Position numbers and translations under genes: made by a program
Part shown: positions 1 to 7,773 of the stretch, piece by piece
Layout of the letters: each line of letters starts with the position of its first letter
Position numbering within the stretch: the first letter of the stretch is position 1
Notes under the pieces: model-generated
The model's input: only the letters and a program-made list of their open reading frames with translations
What the model was told of the DNA's origin: nothing
Database searches by the model: none
Assembly (NCBI RefSeq): GCF_014196845.1
Contig: NZ_JACIEM010000005.1
Location: 62,001-126,000, forward strand
Direction: 5' to 3'
Source of the DNA: Aurantimonas endophytica
GTDB taxonomy: Bacteria > Pseudomonadota > Alphaproteobacteria > Rhizobiales > Rhizobiaceae
Length of the DNA: 64,000 nt

Positions 1-1
1 G

Positions 2-211
2 CTCATGTTCATCATGCTGGGCCTGTGGTTCTTCTTCGGATACTTCATCCACTTTTTCGTGGAGCAACTGAACGAGATCGTCATCTTCGGCTTCCCGCTG
101 GGCTTCTACATGGCCGCGCAGGGGTCGCTGATCGCCTTCGTCATCATGCTGTTCATCTTCGCTAGCAAGCAGAACAGGATCGACGAAGAACACAACGTCG
201 ACGAAGAGTGA
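2..211 (+). CDS. DUF4212 small subunit of sodium:solute symporter (5' partial)
   Basis: The reading frame is open from the first bases, so the gene probably begins outside the window; at least 68 residues are visible. Two hydrophobic segments (about residues 2-20 and 28-52) flank a short polar loop, and the tail is acidic. This is the pattern of DUF4212 proteins, which are encoded directly before a large sodium:solute symporter and are thought to be its small subunit. The large subunit starts 13 bases downstream, which supports a two-gene operon. The role as a symporter partner is family knowledge plus context; transport by this protein alone is not implied. Confidence 0.85.
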   Translation, partial: LMFIMLGLWFFFGYFIHFFVEQLNEIVIFGFPLGFYMAAQGSLIAFVIMLFIFASKQNRIDEEHNVDEE

Positions 212-224
212 GGGGGGGACGTCA

Positions 225-2216
225 ATGGCAGATACTACCGTAGGCGGATCGGCAGGTAAGGGAGACTTCCTCTCCAATATCGGCCGCATCTACACGATCT
301 ACACCGGCGGCTTCATCGCCTTCGTGCTCCTGATGGCGCTGCTCAGCTGGCTGGGCGTTCCGAACGTCATCATCGGCTATCTCTTCGTCGGCTTCACCAT
401 CGCCATCTACGCGATCATCGGCATCCTCAGCCGCACCATGCAGGTCGGCGAGTATTACGTGGCCGGCCGCCGCGTCCCGGCGATCTACAACGGCATGGCC
501 ACCGGCGCCGACTGGATGTCCGGCGCTTCCTTCGTCGGCATGGCGGGCACGCTCTACCTGCTCGGCTATGACGGCCTCGCCTTCGTCCTCGGCTGGACCG
601 GCGGCTACGTGCTCGTGGCCATCCTCGTCGCGCCGTATCTGCGCAAGTTCGGCGCCTACACGGTTCCCGACTTCCTGTCGGCCCGCTACGGCGGCAACTT
701 TGCCCGCCTCATCGGCGTCGTCGTTCTGTTCTCCTGCTCGTTCACCTACGTGGTCGCGCAGATCTATGCCACGGGCATCATCTCGGCCCGCTTCCTCGGC
801 CTCGACTTCAACGTCGCGGTCTATGTCGGCCTCGCCGGCATTCTGGTCTGTTCCATGCTCGGCGGCATGCGCGCCGTCACCTGGACACAGGTCGCGCAGT
901 ACATCGTGCTGATCATCGCCTACCTCATCCCGGCCATCTGGATGTCGACGGTGCTGACCGGCGTGCCGATCCCGCAGCTGATGCAGGGTGAGGCGCTGCA
1001 GAACATCGCTGCGCTCGAACAGGCCCAGGGACTGGCGGTCGGCCATGCCACGCCGTTCGCGCATGGCGGCTACAACGCCCTCAACTACTTCCTGCTCATC
1101 CTCTGCCTGATGGTCGGCACGGCATCGCTGCCGCACGTCCTGATGCGCTATTTCACGACGCCTTCCGTCCGTGAGGCGCGCGTGTCGGTGGCGTGGTCGC
1201 TGCTGTTCATCTTCCTGCTCTACTTCACGGCGCCGGCCTATGCGGCTTTCGCGAAGTGGACGATGCTCGACCTGGTGGCATCCGGCCTGACGCCGGACAA
1301 CATCGCCGAAAAGGCCGGCTGGATGATGCGATGGGCGGCGGCGGACAACGCTCTCGTCCAGATCTGCGGCGCTGCCGCGGTGGATGCGGCGGCCATCGCA
1401 GCGGCCTGTGCGACACAGGGCGTGACCACGATCGGCTTCGCCAACATCAACCTCAACCCCGACATGATCGTGCTTGCCACGCCGGAAATGGCCGGCATGC
1501 CCTATGTCATCTCGGGTCTCGTCGCTGCCGGTGGTCTCGCCGCCGCGCTGTCGACGGCTGATGGCCTGCTGCTGGCCATCGCCAACGCGCTCAGCCACGA
1601 CATCTACTACAAGATGATCGACCAGAACGCGCCGACCTCGCGCCGCCTGATCGTGTCGCGGGTGCTGCTGGTGCTCGTGGCGCTCTGCGCAGCCTACGTG
1701 GCGTCCACCAAGCCGGGCGACATCCTGGCGATGGTGTCGTGGGCGTTCTCGCTTGCTGCGGCGGGGCTGTTCCCGGCGCTGGTGCTGGGCGTCTGGTGGA
1801 AGCGCAATAACACGCCGGGCGCCGTGGCCGGCATGATCGCGGGCTTCGGCATCTGCCTCTACTACCTGCTCGGCACCCGCTACGGCGCCGTCGGCTTCTA
1901 CGAGACGTGGAGCGGACTCTCCACGGCTTCGGCAGAGGCAGTCGCGCAGTATGCCGAGCTCAAGGCGGCCTATGCGGCGGCGGCACCTGAGGCACAGGCT
2001 GCTGCCTGGGCGGCGCTCGACAAGCATGCCCAGACGATCGCCAACTGGTGGGGTGTGAAGAACCTCTCGGCCGCGGCGTTCGGACTGCCGGTCGGCTTCC
2101 TGGTGATGATCGTCGTCTCGCGGCTGACCAAGGAGCCGTCCGCCGAGATGCAGGCCTTCATCGAGGAACTGCGCGTCCCGCGCGGCAAGACCATGATGGA
2201 AGAAAAGACCGCCTGA
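225..2216 (+). CDS. Sodium:solute symporter family protein, acetate/ActP-like large subunit
   Basis: A 663-residue integral membrane protein of the SSS family, with about 13 predicted membrane segments spread from residue 20 to 650. It most resembles the subfamily that is paired with DUF4212 proteins and is annotated as a cation/acetate symporter. The core motif region around residues 85-110 (GADWMSGASFVGMAG) is typical of ActP-like members. The likely role is Na+-coupled uptake of a short monocarboxylate at the inner membrane. An Ala-rich loop near residues 570-600 is unusual. The start follows a GGGGGG-rich ribosome site. A rho-independent terminator follows at 2237. The substrate is inferred, not shown. 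Confidence 0.9.
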   Translation: MADTTVGGSAGKGDFLSNIGRIYTIYTGGFIAFVLLMALLSWLGVPNVIIGYLFVGFTIAIYAIIGILSRTMQVGEYYVAGRRVPAIYNGMATGADWMSGASFVGMAGTLYLLGYDGLAFVLGWTGGYVLVAILVAPYLRKFGAYTVPDFLSARYGGNFARLIGVVVLFSCSFTYVVAQIYATGIISARFLGLDFNVAVYVGLAGILVCSMLGGMRAVTWTQVAQYIVLIIAYLIPAIWMSTVLTGVPIPQLMQGEALQNIAALEQAQGLAVGHATPFAHGGYNALNYFLLILCLMVGTASLPHVLMRYFTTPSVREARVSVAWSLLFIFLLYFTAPAYAAFAKWTMLDLVASGLTPDNIAEKAGWMMRWAAADNALVQICGAAAVDAAAIAAACATQGVTTIGFANINLNPDMIVLATPEMAGMPYVISGLVAAGGLAAALSTADGLLLAIANALSHDIYYKMIDQNAPTSRRLIVSRVLLVLVALCAAYVASTKPGDILAMVSWAFSLAAAGLFPALVLGVWWKRNNTPGAVAGMIAGFGICLYYLLGTRYGAVGFYETWSGLSTASAEAVAQYAELKAAYAAAAPEAQAAAWAALDKHAQTIANWWGVKNLSAAAFGLPVGFLVMIVVSRLTKEPSAEMQAFIEELRVPRGKTMMEEKTA

Positions 2217-2236
2217 CCCCTGAAGGTCGGCAGTCG

Positions 2237-2270
2237 AAGCGGGGTCCGGCAACGGGCCCCGCTTTCATTT
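2237..2270 (+). terminator. Rho-independent terminator of the symporter operon
   Basis: An 11-bp stem (AAGCGGGGTCC with GGGCCCCGCTT, one T-G wobble) encloses a 6-base loop and is followed by TTTCATTT. It lies 20 bases after the symporter stop codon. Confidence 0.8.
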
Positions 2271-2325
2271 CAGGCGTGCCGCTGCCATAACGCGCCGGCA
2301 TCGCAGCATCGGATGTCTCCCCCGC

Positions 2326-2634
2326 ATGAACGATTTCTGGTCCTACTGGTATTTCCACATCCCGAACTTCGTGCTGGCGGCGGTGGCCTATACGCTGATC
2401 GGCCGTTTCGTTCTCGGGATATTCGTGCCGGAAAACTGGGACAACTACATCTGGCGGGCCTTCAAAGGGATCACCGACCCGTTCCTGCGGGTCGTGCGCT
2501 TCGTCACCCCGGCCGTCCTGACGCAGCCGGTGGTGATGATCTTCGGCGTGCTTTGGCTGATGGCCCTCAGGGTGGCCTATCTCGCGCTGCTGGTGCGGCT
2601 GGGGCTCGCCCCGATGGCTTCGCAGGTGGGCTGA
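2326..2634 (+). CDS. Small membrane protein with YggT-like motif
   Basis: A 102-residue protein with two or three hydrophobic segments (about residues 10-32 and 64-92). The stretch around residues 47-62 (KGITDPFLRVVRFVTP) matches the signature found in YggT-family membrane proteins, where a (I/L)TDPxLxxxR pattern precedes the second membrane segment. YggT proteins are poorly characterised inner-membrane proteins, linked in some bacteria to cell division or osmotic tolerance. The next gene begins 4 bases after this stop, so the two are co-transcribed. The function is unknown; the YggT relation rests on this one motif. Confidence 0.7.
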   Translation: MNDFWSYWYFHIPNFVLAAVAYTLIGRFVLGIFVPENWDNYIWRAFKGITDPFLRVVRFVTPAVLTQPVVMIFGVLWLMALRVAYLALLVRLGLAPMASQVG

Positions 2635-2638
2635 GGCG

Positions 2639-2959
2639 ATGGAAAAGAACGCACTCGTTCCGGTCATGGCCGTCGCCATCGTCAACGGCATCTTCTCGCC
2701 ATGGGTGCTGATGGTCTTCCTGCTCTATCCGGTCTGGTATCCCGGCTGGCTGCCGCCCTACAGCCAGATCGTCTACATGATGAGCGCGCTGATCCTGTCG
2801 ACGCTGACCATCATGGCCGCCGGCGTCCCGGCGGCGCTCTACGAGCGCTGGGCTGCCCGGCCGAGCGGCACCGTCGTGGCCGGCATCTGGCTGGCCGGCA
2901 CCGTGCTGCTGTCGTTGCCCGCCATTCCCAATGTCATACGGGCGCTGAGCGGCGGCTGA
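2639..2959 (+). CDS. Hypothetical integral membrane protein
   Basis: A 106-residue protein with three predicted membrane segments (about residues 6-30, 42-64 and 76-98), mostly small and hydrophobic residues, and no Cys or recognisable catalytic motif. The start lies 4 bases after the stop of the YggT-like protein, so the two probably form a unit. I do not recognise a family. Codon use and third-position GC match the neighbours, which supports a real gene. It ends 10 bases before the convergent DUF454 gene. Confidence 0.65.
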   Translation: MEKNALVPVMAVAIVNGIFSPWVLMVFLLYPVWYPGWLPPYSQIVYMMSALILSTLTIMAAGVPAALYERWAARPSGTVVAGIWLAGTVLLSLPAIPNVIRALSGG

Positions 2960-2969
2960 CCTCCCGGTC

Positions 2970-3374
2970 CTATCGCGGCTCGTGCGTCGGGGTTCTATCC
3001 GCGTCGGAGCGGATGCGCTGCGGCTCGGGCCGTGTCGCGACGAAGAAGCCGGCGCCGGCCAAGGCCAGGAACTGGATGGCGAGCACGGTCGCGCCGACGC
3101 CCAAGAGCCAGCTTCCGACGAAGGTGACGGCCATAACCGCGAGCGCCGTATGCTTGGCCCGCCGGCTGATCGTGCCGCCCTGGCGCCAGTTGCGGATGGG
3201 CGGGCCGAGCACCGAATGGCCGATGAGCCAGGCCTCGATCCGTGGCGAGCCGCGCGAGAAGGCAAAGGCGCTGAGCAGCAGGAAGGGCGTCGCAGGCAAC
3301 AGCGGAAGCACCGCGCCGGCGGCGCCGGCGACGAGGGAGAGGCCTCCGAGAAGGAGCCATAGCCACCGCATCAT
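2970..3374 (-). CDS. DUF454 (YbaN-like) small membrane protein
   Basis: A 134-residue protein. The N-terminal region (WLLLGGLSLVAGAAGAVLP, then LPATPFLLLSAFAFSRGSPR) matches the DUF454/YbaN family: a membrane segment, a PLLPATPFLLL turn, a second membrane segment and a conserved RGSPR-x-EAWL-x-xHxxLGPxIRNW motif at about residues 41-63. Two more membrane segments follow at about 75-112. DUF454 members are inner-membrane proteins of unknown role, sometimes linked to iron or haem genes. The start is the first of two adjacent ATG codons and has a GGGAGA ribosome site 5 bases upstream. The frame continues open far upstream, but that extension has no coding character. Confidence 0.85.
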   Translation of the reverse strand: MMRWLWLLLGGLSLVAGAAGAVLPLLPATPFLLLSAFAFSRGSPRIEAWLIGHSVLGPPIRNWRQGGTISRRAKHTALAVMAVTFVGSWLLGVGATVLAIQFLALAGAGFFVATRPEPQRIRSDADRTPTHEPR

Positions 3375-3506
3375 TTCGTCTCCCGGCCGCCGACCGGCGG
3401 TCATTCCCGTCGCAGATAGGGGACGCGGGGGCAGGGCGCCAGACGAAGGCGAGGCGAGGGCACCTGGAATCTGCCCCGCCACGGCGGGGGCCTTGTGTTG
3501 CGCCGC

Positions 3507-3562
3507 TCTCACGCCGACGCTAGCACTGCCAAGAGGTCCCCGAGGGTCTGGCGAGGGATCGA
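3507..3562. repeat. Possible decayed REP-like palindromic intergenic repeat
   Basis: This intergenic stretch reads CTCACGCCGACGCTAGCACT... and then CCAAGAGG...CGAGGG. The alternation of pyrimidine-rich and purine-rich halves is that of the dispersed CTCACCCCAACCCTC-type repeats common in proteobacterial genomes, and its plus-strand translation (TPTLALPRG..GSGEGS) is the familiar spurious peptide of those repeats. Several positions of the palindrome no longer pair, so it is probably a degraded copy. No second copy was found in this window. Confidence 0.35.
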
Positions 3563-3641
3563 TTGGGCCGAGATCTGATGTTGAAACGACCGGCCACGAG
3601 GTGCCGGGCCATGGGAAACGGCGGATGACGGGGTTGGGCGG

Positions 3642-4265
3642 ATGACCTCCTGGCTGCACCGGCAGCGGCTCGATGCCGTGCTGGGCGTCGTGCGCGCCTC
3701 GAAAGCGAGCAGCGTCCTTGATCTCGGCTGCGGCGACGGGGATCTGCTGACCGAGCTGGCGGAGGAACCGCAGATCGAGCGGCTCGTCGGCATCGACCTG
3801 TCGCATGAGGCGCTGGCGCGGCTGCGCGTCCGCCTCGGCAGCCTGCTCGACGACGGCAGTGACCGCATCAAGCTCGTCCATGGGTCGCTGATCGAGGCCG
3901 GGCCGCGATATGCCGGCTTCGACTGCGCGGTGCTGGTCGAGACCATCGAGCATGTCGACCCCGCCCGCCTCGGCTCCCTCGAGCGTGCGGTGTTCGCCAC
4001 CATGCGGCCCGCAACGGTGGTGGTCACGACGCCGAATGCCGAGTTCAACCGCCTGCTCGGCGTTCCCGCGAACCGTTTCCGGCATCCAGATCACCGCTTC
4101 GAATGGGATCGCCCGCGTTTTCGCCAATGGGCCGAAGGTGTCGCCTCCCGCAACGGCTACCAGGTGAGCTGCTCCGACATTGCCGGAAACCACCGCGACC
4201 TCGGCGGCACGAGTCAGATGGCGGTATTCGAGAGGCCGCACGGCGACGAAACCGCACGGCCCTAG
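3642..4265 (+). CDS. Stand-alone Hen1-type RNA 3'-terminal ribose 2'-O-methyltransferase domain protein
   Basis: A 207-residue class I SAM-dependent methyltransferase. SAM-binding motif I is at residues 25-33 (VLDLGCGDG), followed by an acidic strand end at about 51-52 (GID). The metal site that defines the Hen1 family is present: E100-x-x-E103-H104 and the later histidine H151 in a RHPDHRFEW motif. These correspond to the four metal ligands of plant, animal and bacterial Hen1, which methylate the 2'-hydroxyl of the terminal ribose of RNA in a metal-dependent way. Bacterial Hen1 normally carries an N-terminal domain and is encoded beside the repair enzyme Pnkp. Here the protein consists of the methyltransferase core alone and no pnkp gene is nearby. 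The RNA substrate is unknown. Confidence 0.8.
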   Translation: MTSWLHRQRLDAVLGVVRASKASSVLDLGCGDGDLLTELAEEPQIERLVGIDLSHEALARLRVRLGSLLDDGSDRIKLVHGSLIEAGPRYAGFDCAVLVETIEHVDPARLGSLERAVFATMRPATVVVTTPNAEFNRLLGVPANRFRHPDHRFEWDRPRFRQWAEGVASRNGYQVSCSDIAGNHRDLGGTSQMAVFERPHGDETARP

Positions 4266-4279
4266 ATACGACAGAATGT

Positions 4280-4363
4280 GCCTCCCGCCGGCGGGCAAGC
4301 TGCCGGAGGGAGGCAGGCAGGTGCATCGCTGACCCGCTGCGCCGCAGCCGGCAGGGCTGCGGC
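4280..4363. terminator. Paired hairpins between convergent genes (bidirectional terminator)
   Basis: Two hairpins lie between the convergent methyltransferase and haem receptor genes. The first (4280-4314) has 7-bp and 5-bp stems, GCCTCCC/GGGAGGC and CCGGC/GCCGG, separated by a one-base mismatch. The second (4341-4363) is a perfect 9-bp stem, GCCGCAGCC/GGCTGCGGC. Neither has a long T tract. Confidence 0.55.
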
Positions 4364-4378
4364 CTGGGGCCTCCTCGC

Positions 4379-6601
4379 TCAGAACTGGTAGGTGACGTTC
4401 ACCTTGAACGAGCGGCCGGGCTCGGAATAGTAGAGATCCGGCTGCGACGGGCTGTCGGGCACATTGACCGCGTCGTAGTAGGTCTTGTCGAAGACGTTGA
4501 AGATGCCACCGGCCACCTTGAAGCCGGGCAGGGCCTCCGGCGCATACCAGGCGGTCATGTCGACCACGCCGTAGCCGGGCGCCTCGTATCCCTCGTCGAC
4601 CTTGTCGCGACGTGCCGCCAGCTTGGTGGTGACCTCGCCGCCCCATTCGAGCCTCGCATAGCCGAGGCCGAGGATTGCGGTCAGCGGCGGCACCGAGTCG
4701 AGATAGGTGTCGTCGGTGAGGTTGCGTCCCTCGGCGTAGGCCAGCGAGCCGCGGGCCGTCCAGTAGTCGAGGAAGCGGACATGGCCGCCAAGCTCGACGC
4801 CGGAGATGCGGGCGTCGGGGATGTTGCGGTAGCTGGAGATGCCGCCCTGGGGATAAAGCGGGTTGCAGTTCGTCGGCTCGACGAAGCAGGATGGCGCCAA
4901 CTGCACGACGTCGATGAAGTTCTCGTATTCCGTCCGGAAGATGTTGACGTGGGCGCCGTAGTCGGCGGTCTCGTACTTCAGTCCGATGTCGAAGCCGTCG
5001 CTGCGCTCGGCCTCCAGTTCGGGATTGCCGGCGCGCAGATAGGTGCCGACGGCCCCGAAGCGCGAATAGAGTTCGCTGACGGTCGGGGCGCGGAAGCCCA
5101 TCGACCACTGTGCATAGGCGGTCAGCTCCGGCAGCAGATCGTATTCCACGAGGATTTTCGGCGAGACCGCCGTGTCGCTGGAATCGGGCGGCAGCGTCCC
5201 GTCATAGGCCGCGCTTCCCGCATATTCGTCGGTGAGCTGCGGCGTCTCCTCGTACCAGTCGAAGCGCAGGCCCGGCGTCAGGCGCAGGCGCCCGTCATAC
5301 AGGCCCATCTCGTCCTCGGCGTAGAAGCCGACGGAGTTGCTGTCGACCTCCGGCGTGTCGGCCTGGTTGGTGTGCAGATTGTTGCAGACCGCGAATGGGC
5401 CGGTGTAGGGCCGGCGGCAATTATCCTCGCCGTAAGAATACTGGGTGGTCGTCGCGGTCCGCAGCTCGGTGCCGAAGGTCAGCCGGTGCGAGACGATGCC
5501 GGTCTCGAAATTCTCCGTGGCGTGGCCGTTGAAACCGAAGGATTCCTCGGCGAGGCTGTTGTCGCGGTGATAGGGACCGACGACGGAGGTGGAGCGGTAG
5601 GCATCGATCGTCGAGTGCCGCTCGACATTCTGGTAGTACAGAACCGCCGAGGCCTCATCCAGCCAGCTGGCGCCCCAGTCCGGCGACAGATAGTCGTAGG
5701 TCAACATTGCGCGTTCGCGCTTGACGTCCTCGCCGGATGAATAGTTCCCCGCCAGATAGTTTCCCGTCGCGCCCTGGCTGGTGCGCGTGTCGATGTCGTC
5801 GTCGCGGCTGAAGATCTCGCCGGTGACGCCGAAGCGGTGTCCGCCTTCGACATATTGATGCAGCTTGGCAAGGATATTGTACTGGTCGTAGTCGAGCGGG
5901 TTGGGCTCGGTTCGCGTCACGCCGAGCGTGTCGATGTCGCCCTGGTTGTCAATCTCGTGGCCACCGCGATAGCCGCCCTGGATCAGGGCGTAGGTGTTCT
6001 CGACGCGGATCGCCGCGGCGTTCGAGGTGAACCAGCTTTCGTCGACCGAATCGTAGCCGTTCTTGGTGAGGGCACCGAAGGTCTTGTCGCCCGGTAGGAG
6101 GTCCTCCGGGTCGAGCGTGCGCAAGGCGAGGACCCCGCCGAGGGCGCCAGAGCCGAGCAGCGGGTCGGCGCCGCGCGTCAGGTCGAGCGCCGAGAGCGAG
6201 CTGAAGTCGAAGCTGTCGGCGCCGCCATTGGCGCCGCGGGTCGCGTCGGCGAGGTAGGGCACCCGGATCCCGTCGATCGTCGTGAGCACGCGCGGCCCTT
6301 CCAGGCCGCGAATATTGATCGAGCGCGTGGTGCGGTTGAAGCTGATGCCGGCTTCCTCGGTGCGGCCGAGATCCTCGATACTGTCGATCAGCTTGTTGTC
6401 GATGGTGGCACGCAGCGTCGTGCTGGTCGTGACGGTTCCGCCGACACCTTCGCTCGCCGCCGCTTCGCCGGACTCGATGATGACCGGGTCGAGGGTGAGA
6501 TTGTCTTGCGTGGTGACGGTCTGCGCCCCCGCACCGCCCGTCAGCAGGGCGGAAACCGCCGCGCCCGTCATCATCGCCCGCATCATGTCACGCATCGTCA
6601 T
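4379..6601 (-). CDS. TonB-dependent haem/haemoglobin outer-membrane receptor
   Basis: A 740-residue outer-membrane receptor. A signal peptide (about residues 1-26, cleavage after GAGA) is followed by a plug domain with the NIRGLEGPRV motif near residue 95, and then a beta-barrel. The barrel carries the FRAPTVSELYS box and a NPEL box typical of haem receptors, and ends in the aromatic TYQF C-terminus needed for barrel assembly. It belongs to the haemoglobin/transferrin/lactoferrin receptor family (HmuR, ShmR, BhuA type). The histidine often found between the FRAP and NPxL boxes is absent. Divergent hmuTUV-hmuS genes start 296 bases away, which supports haem as the ligand. Control by Irr is suggested by the intergenic boxes. 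Confidence 0.9.
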   Translation of the reverse strand: MTMRDMMRAMMTGAAVSALLTGGAGAQTVTTQDNLTLDPVIIESGEAAASEGVGGTVTTSTTLRATIDNKLIDSIEDLGRTEEAGISFNRTTRSINIRGLEGPRVLTTIDGIRVPYLADATRGANGGADSFDFSSLSALDLTRGADPLLGSGALGGVLALRTLDPEDLLPGDKTFGALTKNGYDSVDESWFTSNAAAIRVENTYALIQGGYRGGHEIDNQGDIDTLGVTRTEPNPLDYDQYNILAKLHQYVEGGHRFGVTGEIFSRDDDIDTRTSQGATGNYLAGNYSSGEDVKRERAMLTYDYLSPDWGASWLDEASAVLYYQNVERHSTIDAYRSTSVVGPYHRDNSLAEESFGFNGHATENFETGIVSHRLTFGTELRTATTTQYSYGEDNCRRPYTGPFAVCNNLHTNQADTPEVDSNSVGFYAEDEMGLYDGRLRLTPGLRFDWYEETPQLTDEYAGSAAYDGTLPPDSSDTAVSPKILVEYDLLPELTAYAQWSMGFRAPTVSELYSRFGAVGTYLRAGNPELEAERSDGFDIGLKYETADYGAHVNIFRTEYENFIDVVQLAPSCFVEPTNCNPLYPQGGISSYRNIPDARISGVELGGHVRFLDYWTARGSLAYAEGRNLTDDTYLDSVPPLTAILGLGYARLEWGGEVTTKLAARRDKVDEGYEAPGYGVVDMTAWYAPEALPGFKVAGGIFNVFDKTYYDAVNVPDSPSQPDLYYSEPGRSFKVNVTYQF

Positions 6602-6734
6602 CGCCCCTCGCGCAGCGCCCCGGAGCCTGCGCTCTCTGGAATTATTCCACGTTATACATCAATGGATTTCCGGTATGACGCTAGATACTGAGGCAAAAGT
6701 TGGAGAGTCAATCAGAAAGATTCATTTAATCTAT

Positions 6735-6783
6735 ATTAGACGAATTCCAGATTTGCATTGTTCTAATTTAGAGGAATTCTACT
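6735..6783. promoter_or_regulatory. Tandem Irr-like iron control elements between haem receptor and hmuT
   Basis: Two sites fit the rhizobial iron control element TTTAGAA-N3-TTCTAAA. The site at 6767-6783 (TTTAGAG-GAA-TTCTACT) matches 11 of 14 positions, and the site at 6735-6751 (ATTAGAC-GAA-TTCCAGA) matches 10 of 14. Both share the GAA centre, and the centres are 32 bp apart, about three helical turns. The region is markedly AT-rich compared with its surroundings. Irr binding is inferred from consensus match and from the haem genes on both sides. Confidence 0.5.
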
Positions 6784-6897
6784 CTACAAAAACTTCGACA
6801 TCTTCTTGACGGGCGGGGACGAATACGACAATCAGGCTCATGTATTCGGCGCTGGCTGCGGTCGGCTCCGCGCACATCCAAGCCAGAGGGATCGACC

Positions 6898-7773
6898 ATG
6901 CGCCTGTCCGCCATCGCTACCGCCGCCGTGCTGTGCGCCTTCGCCGTGCCGGCCGGGGCGCAATCCGCCGCCGAGCCGCAGCGGGTGATCACGATCGGCG
7001 GGGCGATCACCGAGATCCTCTATGCGCTGGGGGAGGAGGACCGCGTCGTCGCGGTCGACACGACGAGCCTCTATCCGCCGGAGGCGCTCGCCGAGAAGCC
7101 CAATGTCGGCTACATGCGCCAGCTCTCCGCCGAAGGCGTGCTGTCGCTCTCACCCGACCTCATCCTGATGGATGAGGGGGCCGGCCCGCAGCAGGCCGTC
7201 GAGTTGATCGACGCGGCCGGGGTGGCCGTGCAGCACGTGCTCACCGGCTACACGGTCGAGGAACTGACGGAGAAGGTCCGCACCGTCGCCACCGCCGTCG
7301 GCAAGGCGGATGCCGGCGAGGCGATGGCGGCGAAGATCGACGCCGGCTTCGAGGCGCTGGCGGACGATCTTGCCGGCATCGAGGACAGAAAGCGCGTCCT
7401 GTTCATCCTGTCGCTGGTAGACGGGCGGATCAACGCCGCGGGCAGCGGCACCGGCGCCGACGCCGTCATCCGTCTTGCCGGTGCTAAAAACGTCTTCGGC
7501 GACGTCGAAGGCTACAAGACGTTGTCCTCGGAGGCGGTGGCGGCGCTCGAGCCGGATGCCATCCTGATGGTCACCCGACCTGGGCTGGAGGCGGTCGATC
7601 CGCTGACGGTGCCGGGCCTCGCGGCGACGCCGGCCGGGCAGGCGGGAACCGTCATCCGGATGGACGCACTGCATCTCCTGGGCTTCGGTCCCCGGACGCC
7701 GGGCGCGTTGCGGGAACTGGCGGCAGCGCTCTACCCAGGCATCATGTCCGCCGAGCCGGCTCATGTCCGTTAG
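6898..7773 (+). CDS. hmuT: Haem ABC transporter periplasmic haem-binding protein HmuT
   Basis: A 291-residue periplasmic protein. A signal peptide (about residues 1-22, ending AGAQSA) precedes a class III binding-protein fold with TIGGAITEILYALG near residue 32 and a NVGYMRQLSAEGVLSLSPDLIL segment near residues 73-95. The tyrosine in NVGYMR is the expected axial haem ligand of HmuT/ChuT/PhuT proteins. Length and order fit HmuT. The start has an AGAGGG ribosome site. The stop overlaps the start of hmuU by 11 bases, so translation is coupled. It delivers haem from the TonB receptor to HmuUV. Confidence 0.92.
   Translation: MRLSAIATAAVLCAFAVPAGAQSAAEPQRVITIGGAITEILYALGEEDRVVAVDTTSLYPPEALAEKPNVGYMRQLSAEGVLSLSPDLILMDEGAGPQQAVELIDAAGVAVQHVLTGYTVEELTEKVRTVATAVGKADAGEAMAAKIDAGFEALADDLAGIEDRKRVLFILSLVDGRINAAGSGTGADAVIRLAGAKNVFGDVEGYKTLSSEAVAALEPDAILMVTRPGLEAVDPLTVPGLAATPAGQAGTVIRMDALHLLGFGPRTPGALRELAAALYPGIMSAEPAHVR

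Noticed and set aside
222-2252. A 676-codon open frame on the minus strand antisense to the symporter
   Set aside because: Its translation is rich in Arg, Asp, His and Gly with no domain, and it mirrors the sense gene, as expected in GC-rich DNA. Similar long antisense frames lie over 4103-5740, 17592-19622, 35878-38247 and 60429-62534.
2970-5108. A 712-codon minus-strand frame that includes DUF454 at its end
   Set aside because: Only the last 134 residues are protein-like; the rest lies antisense to the Hen1-like gene and in another frame of the haem receptor. The real start is the ATG at 3374.
6637-6649. TGGAATTATTCCA palindrome near the haem receptor start considered as an IolR site
   Set aside because: The half-sites equal those of the inositol dyads, but the spacer is 1 base instead of 4, so it does not fit GGAA-N6-TTCC. 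It fits the Irr consensus only weakly (9 of 14).
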